Positions 33,255-44,152 of a stretch of DNA of 64,000 nt are shown here, piece after piece (the first letter of the stretch is position 1; every line of letters begins with the position of its first letter). The stretch spans positions 6,399,451 through 6,463,450 of the forward strand of contig NC_084728.1 in NCBI RefSeq assembly GCF_033807575.1. The letters run 5' to 3'. This DNA is from Cydia pomonella (Eukaryota > Arthropoda > Insecta > Lepidoptera > Tortricidae). A program made the translations under genes and the position numbers. The notes beneath the pieces are model-generated. The model saw nothing but the letters and a program-made list of their open reading frames with translations, had not been told where the DNA came from and searched no databases.

Positions 33255-33440
33255 CTGTATTGAAAATGAAAAATGAAAATGAAAATGATTTATTTCATAA
33301 ATGTTAAGTGCACATATGACAACAAGGTTGGGTCTTCCTAGTAGGTAAGAAATACCTGTGTCAGGAAGTCCCGTTCCTCCATAATAAACAGTGGTTGTTT
33401 GTAACTATTTAATTACTTATCTATAACTTAAAAACTAGAA
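33255..33440 (-). mobile_element. Repeat E (LINE-like 3' end with TTTCAT tail)
   Basis: In reverse it ends in a (TTTTCAT)n tail at 33260-33295. The body has CCATAATAAACAGTGG and AGGAAGTCCCGTTCCTCC. A second copy lies at 37861-38040 in the same orientation. Confidence 0.6.
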
Positions 33441-34600
33441 GTAATTATTACTCATTACGACAACAGAGTGTAGTAATAATAGAGTATTAGCAGAGCTTCT
33501 CTAGTGTTGTAATTAGATTGAGTGAGCCACTGTTCGAGCTGAGCCACTTTTCCGGCCTTGACCCTAAGATTACATTTTTTATTTACTTTACTCTAATTAC
33601 GTAAAGCTTGGCATAAAGTTTTCTTTGCCAAAATTGTTATAAAATTGAGCTGAGGGAAATTTTGTATGTCTAAAATTAGGTACGTACAGTTGGGTGGATT
33701 TAACAAACAACAAACGTATTGCCGCTAACGTATCAGTAAGGTACCTACCAACTTAAAAATGCATAATACTGATAATGAAATGCATAATTATTTTAACAAA
33801 CGCGACTCCACCCCCTTCAGAATCATGCGTTGTGCGCATGTCACCAAAACATTTCAAGCCAACTGGCTTACCACATCTCTCTGCAACACGTTCAAAAACA
33901 CACTTTGTGATAAGCTATTAAGGTTCAATTTTGAATGTACTGTATCGTCATATTTACTCATATGTCACAGATATGAAAGTGAGACTTATATGTTAATCAT
34001 TAGAGTTGTTTTTTTATTGAATTGCTTTAAAAGGATTATAAAGGAATTTGATAGAATTATAGCTGGTGTAATTTTGAATTTTAACGCTTTAACTTTAAGG
34101 TTGACTTTCGTACGGTATTTGGACTATCTATTTATAAGTTTTGTGAGAACTAATTGAGATATCTTCCGTTGTTTTGTTTTGTCTGTCTGTCTCAGTATAG
34201 CTTGAATGTTGTTTTATTGTTGTTTTTTGTGGATAGTATTAAATGGAGCACTTTAACCGACTTTAGACAGGCTCACTTTCACAATTTTTTTTTCTATTTA
34301 GTCAGCTGTTTTCAAATATAAGTACCTACTTTAAGTTACAATAATCATCATCGTCTGAGGCATTTCAAGCCTGGCCTCAGCTTGTTCAAGCAAATCTAGT
34401 GTTGATTAAGACTCGAGTCCTTTGAGTCCTCTGCTCTGAAACTCGACTCAGTTATTCAGACTCGCATAACTGACCAACATGTGTTCAGCGGCTTTTGAAA
34501 ATAAGTTGTATTTTGATTTTTAGTGGAGTGAAACACATTTTCCATCCAAATTTTTAATGCTTCTAACTCTTATATATAATTAAAAAATCGATAAAAATCA
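33441..34600. other. Non-coding DNA, no gene recognised
   Basis: The 132-codon open frame at 33759-34157 is AT-rich, lacks motifs and has no codon bias I can see, so I do not call it a gene. Confidence 0.35.
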
Positions 34601-34613
34601 AACGAAGGGGAAT

Positions 34614-34767
34614 AGAGTCAGACCAAGCTAAGTTGGCAGCGATTGATAGAACAGACGGGGCACGTGTTATTTTAAACGTCAAACTTCTATGATGACGCTA
34701 ACTTAACACTTGCACCGTCTGCGTCTGGGCTATCAAAATCGCTGTCAACTTATCTTGGTCTGACTCT
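34614..34767. mobile_element. Foldback MITE, AGAGTCAGACCAAG family, complete copy
   Basis: Starts AGAGTCAGACCAAGCTAAGT and ends with the complement ATCTTGGTCTGACTCT. Relatives: 20001-20119, 53763-53899, 55351-55427. Confidence 0.8.
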
Positions 34768-34811
34768 AGATAGGTGTGGTTGATATAGATTATATAGGTA
34801 CATCAAATAGT

Positions 34812-34905
34812 ATCACAATATTTTCAATAATGTCCAGAGAGGGAAAAGGGGACTACGTTTGTATGGAAAGGCGGTTTCGGAGCGGTCAGCCACTTTCGTT
34901 TTAAT
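34812..34905 (-). mobile_element. MITE arm fragment
   Basis: Reverse relative of 30722-30835 and of both arms in 59126-59677 (AATATTTTCAATAATGTC, GACTACGTTTGTATGGAAAG). Confidence 0.5.
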
Positions 34906-35016
34906 CGTTGACACATTTAATAGGTAATTGTTGACATGTTCAGTGTGACGAAAACCCACTGTTTTCACATCGTTATCGGCGACATCCGCTCGAGAAACAA
35001 TAGTAGCTGTTTCCAG

Positions 35017-35143
35017 AGGGCCTACCGCGAACACCGAAGTTCTAAAATTCCGGACATCTTTCTCTGGCACTCTAATTAAGCCTATTGGAGTAAAAGAGAA
35101 CAATGCCCGCAATTTGCTAACACCGGTGTTCGCGGTAGGCCCT
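35017..35143. mobile_element. Foldback MITE, AGGGCCTACCGCGAACACCG family
   Basis: AGGGCCTACCGCGAACACCG on the left faces CGGTGTTCGCGGTAGGCCCT on the right. A half copy is at 18064-18110 and a longer-armed relative at 51389-51500. Confidence 0.75.
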
Positions 35144-35460
35144 ATGTTTCCAGGTCGATTTACGAAATTAGACTTTAACGTAGTAGTAATAAGGTTATAT
35201 GTATCTATATTAAACTGAAAAATGTTGTGAGTAAGGCACCAGGAATTTTTGGTGGGCGTTGGATGCAATTTCGCTAATTTTTAGTGATTCACTGTTTCAT
35301 AATGATTTTATACTGATTATTAAACTGTTAATAAATGCATTATAAAACATGCTCCTGTCGATGCAAGTCTCAAAAAAAGTTTACTATGTATTTCTAATTC
35401 AATAATAAAATAAAATAAAATATATTGTTAGAACAACGGTGGTTTAAATTATAAATAAAT

Positions 35461-35900
35461 ATAAATATTATAGGACATTATTACACAAATTGACTAAGTC
35501 CCACAGTAAGCTCAATAAGGCTTGTGTTGTGGGTACTTAGACAACGATATATATAATATATAAATATGTATAAATACTTAAACACATTGAGAACACCCAT
35601 GACTCGGGAACAAATATCCGTGCTCATCATATGAATAAATGCCCTTACTAGGATTTGAACCCAGGACCATGGGCTTCATAGGCAGGGTCACTACCCACAA
35701 GGCCGGATTTAGGGGAGGGCAACCGGGGCTACAGCCCCGGGGCCTCCACAAAAGAGGGGCCCCCACAATAGAGACTTTGGAAAAATATAATTTTATTTGG
35801 AAATTTTTTTGGGGCCAGGGGGCCTCCTCTCCTTTATTGCCCGAGGCCTCCAGACCTCTAAATCCGGCATTGATTACCCACTAGGCCCGACAGGTCGTGA
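35461..35900 (-). mobile_element. SINE-B interrupted by a MITE
   Basis: The reverse-oriented SINE runs 35461-35698 and resumes at 35875 with TACCCACTAGGCCCGACAGG, the 5' end of its tRNA-like head. Box B reads GGTCCTGGGTTCAAATCC. The intervening MITE is 35699-35874. Confidence 0.8.
35699..35874. mobile_element. 176-bp hAT-like MITE nested in SINE-B
   Basis: Ends carry CCGGATTTAG and its complement CTAAATCCGG. It is flanked by TACCCAC at 35692-35698 and 35875-35881, a 7-bp duplication (8 with one mismatch), close to the 8 bp of hAT elements. The GC-rich interior contains GGGGCCTCC and GAGGGGCCCC runs. Confidence 0.75.
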
Positions 35901-36210
35901 CAAATATATAAATATATATTTTTTTATTTGTTCCATATTAGACTTAAAATTCTATATTCCTGTTTTAATTGTGTTCTTCCAGAATATGCCTGGAAGAAAA
36001 AAAATAGTCCTAGTTTAGATTGTCTGTTGACGTTTCATATGTCGGCTCAAATTTCGATTGAGCTCTATCTATAAAGCAGTAAAAATCGTTCTTAAAAAAA
36101 TGCAAAAGATGACTAAAATTCGGTCCAGATTACACAGACAAGAGCTTAATGGTTGTGGTGGATTAGGACTTTAAAAACTCATGCGTTTTAGAAGATAGTT
36201 ATATGTACAA

Positions 36211-36446
36211 TTTATTTACAATAACAATATATATAATGAATATATACAACTTAAATCTAAAGTAGGCCCTTGAAGCATTGTAGCAAGGAGGACAGCATTT
36301 CCTCGGTGTATTGTGCGAGGAAGCCGCCTCTTCGGTCACCAGTTACGTTAACCAGACGCTTCGCGATTTCTGCAAAAACCTTATCCTTGCTGGGACCCCA
36401 TGGACCTAGAGTTTCAACGCCTAATGGTGCAAAATGGTACTCTCTA
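36211..36446 (-). mobile_element. RLE-type LINE, 5'-truncated 3' end
   Basis: In reverse: coding remnant around the VETLGPWGP codons, the CGAGGAAATGCTGTCC block and a 3' UTR ending TTATTGTAAATAAA. It shares TTAACCAGACGCTTCGCG with the 62463 copy against TCAACCAGACGTTTCGCG in the long copy, so subfamilies exist. Confidence 0.85.
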
Positions 36447-37578
36447 GGTAGTAATTACGCTTTCAGATATGAGATCAAATAATCATATATAATATTTAAC
36501 ACTACATGAAAAATAAGTTTGAATGTTTAGGAATTTTCTAATTTATTTTACTAGTGTCTCCAGTAGGTAGGTAGGTTTAAAGTAAAGGGTTTTTAGAAAT
36601 CTACAGGTACTTTTGCGAACTTAATAGGCCGTTATCGATATTAGTCGCAAAAATGTCAAATTGATAGATTTAGTCGATGAAATTGTACACCTTTTGTTTA
36701 CTATTAGTAATAACAAGTACTGGTTTCTATTAGTATGTCTTGTTATTTTTCATTTGTTTTTTTTTTTTTTTAATTAGTTTTTTAAACAGTATTTTTTTTT
36801 TCTGATGGACGTTTAATGTAAACGCGCGTAAAGCATTTTGTCGATCTTATTTGTATTTCGTATAGTTTGGACTGATAAAAATGGTAATTTTGTATTACAC
36901 ATATCCTGTACTTCAACTTTAATAAACTACATTGATGTTATTATAAATCTGAAGTAGTGTAAATGAAAGTTAAACGAAATAAATTTTCTCCAGAAATTAC
37001 TTCAAAAAAGTGACAATTTCTCTGAAAATCGACTTAATTTCAACGTAATTTTGATACTTAAACAATCTGCATCATTTGCTGAAACTATTCTTATACATAA
37101 TTTTGTATAATTTACTACCATATTTTTTTGATGAATTTTTAAAAACTGTCCCTTCTCGTCACATATTACCGGGGACGCACGCTTGCGACCTCATTATTGA
37201 AGGCAAGATGAAAAAACGTGCTAATAGAAACCAATACTTATTATTTAGATATTACGTAACAAAAGGTGTACAATTTCAACGACTAAATCTATCAATTTTA
37301 CATTTTTGGTCTAAAATCGTTACCGGGCTCTGATTTTAAGGGGTTATTCATAATAATCATAATTTATAGATTCAGCTTTTTTCACTGATAATGTTTTTAC
37401 GTAATAAGGTTAGGTTAGAATGTAACATAACATATCTAAAAAACAAATTCTTAGGTCTTTTGGTATCTAAGCCTTTTAGTCGCAGACAATTTATTTATTT
37501 ATTTTAGATTAATAAAGTGGATGACAAAATGGGCAACAATTTTAGTGTTAATAAAGTAATCAACATCCCTACTACTGG

Positions 37579-37755
37579 AGCCCATTTCTCGAACGATAAT
37601 ATTAGTCCACGAACTGTAAGTCATATAAAAAAACACACACTAATTATATTAGACGCATACCGTCATATTAGGGGCCCATTTCTCGAATGGTATTACACTA
37701 ATATTATTAGTGTGTTGTCATGGAAACCTATACGATTTGACAGTTTGTGGACTAA
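37579..37755. mobile_element. MITE remnant with GCCCATTTCTCGAA repeats
   Basis: GAGCCCATTTCTCGAACGAT at about 37579 and GGCCCATTTCTCGAATGGTA at about 37673 are direct copies, each followed by AATATTAGT-type sequence. The second is related to the CAGGGGCCCGTTTCT terminus of 47523-47651. Confidence 0.45.
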
Positions 37756-37860
37756 TTTTTTTTTCCCTGCCCTGCTCTGCCCCTGGAGGAAATCATAGTG
37801 TATTTATATAGGTTTATCACATACCTATATAGACCTAATATTTTGTATTGACCTAATATT

Positions 37861-38040
37861 TTGAAAATGAAAAAATGAAAATGAAAATGAAAAAATATTT
37901 ATTTCCTTATTTGGCATAAGTGGTTGGAGCTTCCTTTTAGGTGAATGAACCTGTATCAGGATGCCCCGCTCCTCCATAACTTACAGTCTTTTTACTTAGT
38001 AGTAGGGAAATATTGCATAAGTACATGAAAGTTTTATAGC
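37861..38040 (-). mobile_element. Repeat E, second copy
   Basis: Begins with a GAAAATGAAAAAATGAAAA tail and shares GCATCCTGATACAGG and GAGGAGCGGGGC (complement) with 33255-33440. Confidence 0.6.
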
Positions 38041-38923
38041 TATTTTATTATATATATGCTATTTGATTTGTGTCTAGTCTAATTAATATATGAATATATG
38101 AGTGAATGAATAATATTTTGACGTATCGTAAAGTTCTAATCGGACCGAAAATAAGTGCACAGCAATTAAACTATTAAATAGGTACTAATATTTTATTTTA
38201 TTCGTATTTCTAATTTAATTTAATGTATAGTTTAATTTATTTATTTGAAAATATTTTAATTGTTTGTTGTTTTGTGGATATGTGGATATGGATATCTTGT
38301 CCGAAATAAACGCTTTTTTTTAAACTACTTTTAGTCTCGAAACGAAACGAAGTAACTATAGGTACCGATAACCACAGCACGTGTTCGAGGTAAAAAATGT
38401 AGGGTGATAACAAGTTTACCAAAAACAATAATAATCCTCAAAGATAAGATCAAACATTAAAATGAAGGAAACGTGCAATTTCCGCCGCCAGACGGCACCG
38501 AACAGTAGCGAAATACTTGATGTGTCACTTTTTTCATACAAACGTTTTTCCATACAAACCTACTTAGTTAGTGGGCCGCAACCCAAATCTTAACACTTTG
38601 GGTGGACGTAAAAAATGTGGGCAAGGCGGTTGACCGCGAAGTTTGAAGGTTCCGTACCTATTATTTAATAACATTTACTCCGGTTGCAGAATTAATGTAA
38701 TATCATGAAAAAAACTCGTGACTCAGAAGACACAGGAAAACTGTAATATTAAATAGTGCAACATAATATTGCAGCAAATTTTGCAGCAGAAGAGGTGGTT
38801 TTTATATTGAATTTTTGCACATTTTAATCAAGGACAAATTTCACGAAAAAAAACAAACAAACGGAAATTAGAATATATTTGCAATGGAATATTTCAACCA
38901 AAACCTTAAAAGGTTCAAGTTGC

Positions 38924-39175
38924 GACCGGTCTGGCCTAGTGGGTAGTGACCCTGCCTATGAAGCCGATGGTCCTGGGTTCGAATTCCAGTAAGGGCATTA
39001 GTTTGTGTGATGAGCTCAGATATTTGTTCCTGAGTCTTGGGTGTTTTCTATGTATTTATGTATTTGTATATTATATATATCTTTGAGTACCCACAACACA
39101 AGCCTTCTTGACCTTACTGTGGGACTTAGTCGATCTGTGTAGGAATGTCCTATAATATTTATTTATTTATATTTA
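38924..39175 (+). mobile_element. SINE-B, complete plus-strand copy
   Basis: The head has GGCCTAGTGGGTAGTGACCC (box A) and GGTCCTGGGTTCGAATTCC (box B). The body has GTGTGATGAGCTCAG and the tail ACCCACAACACAAGCCTTC, then GGAATGTCCTATAATATTT and an (ATTT)n end. Best reference copy in the window for this family. Confidence 0.88.
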
Positions 39176-39338
39176 TTCAAGTTGGCTCGATAGAAAGAAT
39201 AACGAACACATGTCTAATTTTCATTTATTTTCAGTTATATATCTTTACCCTGAATATAGTACTCGTATATATTTTCTCAAATGATTTTTACGCCTAAGAC
39301 TTAGACCTTAATCTGTTAAACATAAGCCATTGTTTCTT

Positions 39339-39420
39339 AGAGTCTGTACGGAAAGAGAAGAGTCGTGAAATGTATGGGGCCCAATACATTCCACAACTCT
39401 TCTCTTTTCGAGCAAACACT
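39339..39420. mobile_element. 82-bp foldback element, copy 1
   Basis: AGAGTCTGTACGGAAAGAGA is faced by TCTCTTTTCGAGCAAACACT. Arms of about 34 bp, loop about 14 bp. The copy at 57067-57148 has exactly the same length. Confidence 0.75.
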
Positions 39421-39448
39421 CATCATAATCAGAAATTTAAGAGTTGCG

Positions 39449-39685
39449 CTCTTATGGGTGAAACAATCTCCAGGTATTTCTTTCTTTGGCCTTTTCTTTT
39501 ACAGCCTGATACGACACGACGTTCTCTTTCTCCTTCACTTGGTCCATGTATGTCCTTCTTGGCTTTCCTCTCTTCCTCTTTCCTTCGACTTTCCCTTCTA
39601 TGATGGTCTTGATGAATTCGTTGTGTCGTAACAGGTGTCCCAACATGTTTCCTCTTTTACTTTCAAGCAGAACAAACGCTACCAT
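39449..39685 (-). pseudogene. LINE ORF2 C-terminal remnant
   Basis: The minus frame reads GNMLGHLLRHNEFIKTIIEG, then a KRKRGKPRRTYMDQ motif and KERNTWRLFHP, typical of the C-terminus of an endonuclease-reverse transcriptase LINE. About 75 residues remain, with no RT core. Confidence 0.75.
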
Positions 39686-40591
39686 AGCAATATAATTTTA
39701 GTTAAAGTATGTAACAGAACGAAAAGAAAGAGACCTATTAATGTGTAGTTCATACTGAGCAACTTTTACTATGGGACTAACTCTGAAATCGACAACACAA
39801 TTTGGGACAGAGAAATAATAAGTAATAGAGTGTTCACTTTGTACATCAGTTTTGGTACCAAAATGATTATTATATTCGCAGTCGACATCTAGCATCGAGC
39901 GGAACTCTCAATAGTACTGCTACTCGACAATAGATATCGCGGCAAACATAAAGTCTAATGATCAATGGTTTTCCGCTAACATTATAACCAGAGTAAGCGG
40001 AACTTTATTTTCAACTCCTATTTTCAGAGTAAATTAGATAAAAGGTGAAGGTGGTGAAAACCGCGAGGTGACTAAATTTACCGACGCAAATTTATTTTGT
40101 TTCTTTTTAATTTCCTGTCTTTACTGACTGTCACACACAGGTAATCAAGCGAATTCACTCCTAAACTCAACATTGTCCACCACACACCACACAACCAACC
40201 ACAACCAAATTCAATCTTAGATATGTGAAATTTGTCTAAATATGTCTCGATTCTCACGGAACCCTATCCATAATCCGCTCTCTTAAGCCTTTTTAGCTAC
40301 CCATCAGTTACGGCTTGACTCACTATGCCACCCAGCGCGCCATCTACGCCCGTCCCTCTCGCGCGTATAGCTCTATCCCTGTCTATCGCTTTTTTATCTC
40401 CATTGAGGCTGGCTGTCAAAATAAGGATTATAAAAGCGTTTGGATGGCTTTATGCTGTATTGCTGTTGCGTGAGTTGCATATGAAGTAAGTGAAATAGTT
40501 GAAGGATTATATTTTTTGCAGTTTGCAATGGTTTTGTTTATGGTAAGTATGGTTTCCGGATTAGGAGTTTCCGCGCGTACTTTACTTTTAT

Positions 40592-40719
40592 AGTCTGTCA
40601 AGCTATTTCCGTCTGTAGAAAAAAACGGCAAATTTAAAAATGTAGGCGCAAAGGGTTATCGTCCCATAGAAAAGTTGAATTTCGCGTCTTTTTCTAGTAA
40701 CGAACTTGTTTGACAGGCA
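40592..40719. mobile_element. MITE with GTCTGTCAAGC termini
   Basis: TAGTCTGTCAAGCTATTTCC at the left; TTGTTTGACAGGCA at the right; internal GCGTCTTTTTCTAGTAACG. Same family as 27945-28083. Confidence 0.55.
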
Positions 40720-41097
40720 ATACTTACGGAGTGGGATTATGTGCATTTATTTTATGATATTTTATGAATCTGTTAGACTGAATTATTTATTATACAAGAT
40801 AGTGATTTACGTAAATTAAGTCGAAATATAAAATGGAATCTGACTCTATGCGCTATGGTTACTTGGATTGAATTGTATGGTTATATAATATCAGGATAAT
40901 TTACCGTTAATGAGAAGTTGAATATTATTATTTTAATCCGAAGGAGGTCTTGGGGCCTAGCCATACATAATTTAAGTTTCTATTGGCGTTTTCTAACAAA
41001 GATTGTCATCTTAGCTAGGTTAGGTCTCCGAGTGGTATTCTCGATTCAATTTCCTATCGACCAGATTCATATGTGACCGCGGCCGAATTTAAGTTTT

Positions 41098-41398
41098 TAC
41101 AAGCTTTTATTTAACTTGCCCTGTTAGTATGTATGGGACAAATCTTGCAAGTTAAATTTGACCCACTTCCCGGTTTCCGATAAAGCCGAAAATTTGCATA
41201 CATATGTAAGTCGGGTGACAATGCAATATTATGTTATCATGAAGCTGATCTGATGATGAGACAGGAGGTAGCCATAGGAACTCTGTAATAAAACAATGCA
41301 ACCGAATTGTGTTTGGGGTTTTTAGAATTGTCTCGATGAGTATTAGTTGCCTGTGGAAAAAAAGTATAGTCAGCGATAAAAGCTTGTACCAAAAATTT
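41098..41398 (-). mobile_element. Repeat D, complete copy
   Basis: Ends TACAAGCTTTTAT and ATAAAAGCTTGTA are exact inverted repeats. The interior is the reverse of 46280-46576 (GGTAGCCATAGGAACTCTGT, TCGATGAGTATTAGTTGCC). No ORF. Confidence 0.8.
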
Positions 41399-41999
41399 TT
41401 TTTTTGCCAAAAACTTATTAATACATCACTTGGTTATGCTTTATTTCGTTTGTTTTATAAACTGGAATAGAAATAATTACATGTCATTGTATATGAAAAG
41501 TTTCATTACAATCCAACACGTATTACACACACGAGTTTTGAAATGAGAACGAAACTCTGTTTGTATGGGAAGGTGAAATTCGGCCGAGCTTGTTGGGGAC
41601 TCTTAAGATACTTTTTTTGTTCAATACTTATTATGCAATAACATGCCCAATGTAAAGAAAACCCTAAATATCGAATTCCGTGGTACGCGGTAAAGTTCAA
41701 CTAATGTCATAAATATAAAAAACAATGCGTTTCGCGTAAACATGTTGGCGTGGGTGGCATACAGCCGTCCCGCAGTAAAAAGGCAACAAGTCTGTGAGTG
41801 ATGACTTAATTTTTAGAACCACCGCGGAGTAACCGGACACTGCACTGCGCAAACGCCGATGGTTGATATGATAGGGTTTTATTGGTTAATACTAGTTATA
41901 AAAAATAATTTTTAAAAATATATGTATTTTCTTATAGATTGCTATACTTTAGAAATAATCCTGAGGTAAAAATTTAATATAGTTGCAAAAATATATTAT

Positions 42000-42400
42000 T
42001 ATATGTATTTTTTTATACTACGTCGGTACGGCACAACGACAAGCATACGGCCCGCCTGATGATAAGCAATCTCCGTAGCCTATGGACGCCTGCAACTCCA
42101 GAGGAGTTACATGCGCGTTGTCGACCCTAATACACCGCACCCTCGTAGAGCTCTGGCAACCTTACTCACCGGCAGGAACACAACACTATGAGTAGGATCT
42201 AGAGTTATTTGGCTGCGGTTTTCTGTAAGGTGGAGGTACTTCCCCAGTTGGGCTCTGCTCTAGATCTGGAATGACATCCGCTGTGCAGTGCCCTACCACA
42301 CAACGCGAGATGACATTCACAGTGCCCATACCTCTCTTTTGATAGGCATGCATGAGGATATAGATCCAATACCTTAGGCCCTTTAGAGAGATTTAATGTC
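42000..42400 (+). mobile_element. Repeat C with extended 3' part
   Basis: The first 200 bp match 19440-19640. The continuation (TGTAAGGTGGAGGTACTTCC, CTAGATCTGGAATGACATCC, GTGCCCTACCACA) is matched in reverse by 50915-51068, so the real unit is about 400 bp. Confidence 0.7.
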
Positions 42401-42539
42401 ATGTAGAATGCCTGCTGGAACCCGTTCACAGGCGCAACAATAGACACCCATGAACCGGTATTTTTTAATTTAATTTAATTTCATTTCATTTTAATTTAAT
42501 TTATTTATTTCATAAACATCATAGTTTATGGATTGAAGT

Positions 42540-43000
42540 TTGGGTGGACTATGATACTGGGTTATTACAAAGACGTCCGGACATCTGCCATAACAATGTT
42601 TTCAATAGTTATAGAGGGAGGCGGTGACTTGCCGCCCACTAGATGGGCCCCTGAAACTGCCGTCGTGAAGACGACCAAGAACAACACCGATGTGAGCGGC
42701 TCAGGGCTGTCGAGGGGTGTACGCCACTTTCTATCCAGTGGCTGATAATAGAACCTGTGGCCGTTGGCGTCGTATGCATCTTTCACTTCCACCTCTAGAG
42801 CAAATAGCTCTAACGACTCCTCTCCGGACGGTCAATAAAGGCAAGCCAGAGCTGAGAGTCCTGCGGGTGCCCTTGGGGTCCACTCCGACCGACGAAGATA
42901 CGCCTGAGACGGAGACCCTGACCGACTCTTGGGAGTACTCGGGTCCGTGGGGTCGTTACTCTCCAACAGCTCGCATAAGTTATTCAAAGAGTTACTTACT
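42540..43000 (+). mobile_element. Repeat F, GC-rich segment with coding-like composition
   Basis: A 460-bp GC-rich block containing GAGGCGGTGACTTGCCGCCC and GATGGGCCCCTGAAACTGCC. I believe it is a dispersed repeat of Lepidoptera, but it occurs once here. Overlapping open frames on both strands show no recognisable domain. Confidence 0.4.
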
Positions 43001-43255
43001 TTAGCATTTATAATATATAAAATTAGAGATAGCATAACTAATGTAACATCAATATTAAAAGTTTTAAAAAACTAACTATTTTGTTATTCAGACACAAAAA
43101 AGTTGGCGACACCAAGAAAATTAATGTAAAAGTTGGTTTGTCATCCTTATCAATTTAAATTAGGTATATATTTTTGAAAAACAGAATAATTTTCAAGCAA
43201 CAACCATCGCCGCCAGCGGGTGTGCATCCTGATACCCAATATATCCGTGACATAT

Positions 43256-43600
43256 GATATTTCCCGCGACGATAATAATATCCAAGATAGCGACTATAAA
43301 TCCACAGTTAGGAAATTAACACTGTTTTTAGGCGAAATGTTGTTTATTATTGTCTTTTATCAATGTTGGCCACACAACGTCAACGTAAGGGTATTTTTTG
43401 GAAAAGATTTTTTGAAGATGCTTTTTTTAAACCAGTTTTAAGTTTTTTCATAATGTTGTTGTGAAAAATGAAGAATGATATTTCCCCCGACATAACGGCA
43501 ATAATAATATCCACGATAGCGATTTTAAATCCACAGTTAAGAAATTAAGTGTTATAGGTGAAATGTTGTTTAATTATTGTCTAAAATCTAAATCTACGAT
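43256..43600. repeat. Direct repeat pair, about 115 bp, 220 bp apart
   Basis: GATATTTCCCGCGACGATAA...AAATCCACAGTTAGGAAATTA at 43256 recurs as GATATTTCCCCCGACATAAC...AAATCCACAGTTAAGAAATT at 43476, and both continue into GGCGAAATGTTGTTTATTAT-like sequence. Confidence 0.65.
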
Positions 43601-43914
43601 ATTTTATCAATGTAAAACAAAAAGCCTCCATTAAATACTTTTTTTTTATATAATACGACTATACTTTTTTTAAAGACGAATATCTGCTATCTTTATTCGC
43701 CTAACAGTGCATTTTTTTATCCCGTTGTGTGACTTTTCCTCATAATATGTCGAACACTATAAATATCTACTCGTGTGACGAACGCAGACGCAGTATCTAA
43801 TTCTATCAATCAACTTTTTACAGGTTTTTACATAATTATACAATATCAAACAGTGCAGAATTACTTGCCGTAAAACGACCCAGCTATAGTCAACCTAATA
43901 AATAAATAATAATA

Positions 43915-44152
43915 AATATTATATTACATTATTACACAAATTGACTAAGTTCCACAGTAAGCTCAATAAGGCTTGTGTTGAGGGTACTTAGACAACGATA
44001 TATATAATATATAAATATTTATAAATACTTAAATACATAGACTCAGGAACAAATATCCATGCTCATCACACGAATAAATGCCCTTACCAGGATTTGAACC
44101 CGGGACCATCGGCTTCATAGACAGGGTCACTACCCACGAGGCCAGACTGGTC
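43915..44152 (-). mobile_element. SINE-B
   Basis: Reverse-oriented, with box B in GGTCCCGGGTTCAAATCC and the ACAACGATATATATAATATA spacer. A short deletion removes part of the GAAAACACCCATGACTC segment. Confidence 0.82.

Noticed and set aside
33759..34157. 132-codon open frame as a protein gene
   Set aside because: AT-rich, no motif, no neighbouring splice or repeat support; expected by chance in such DNA.
38930..39000. A functional tRNA gene
   Set aside because: This is the tRNA-like head of SINE-B, repeated several times in the window with the same body.
42204..43004. Several overlapping frames of 70-95 codons in the GC-rich block
   Set aside because: Frames are open on both strands because of composition; none has a known domain, and the adjacent DNA is repeat C.
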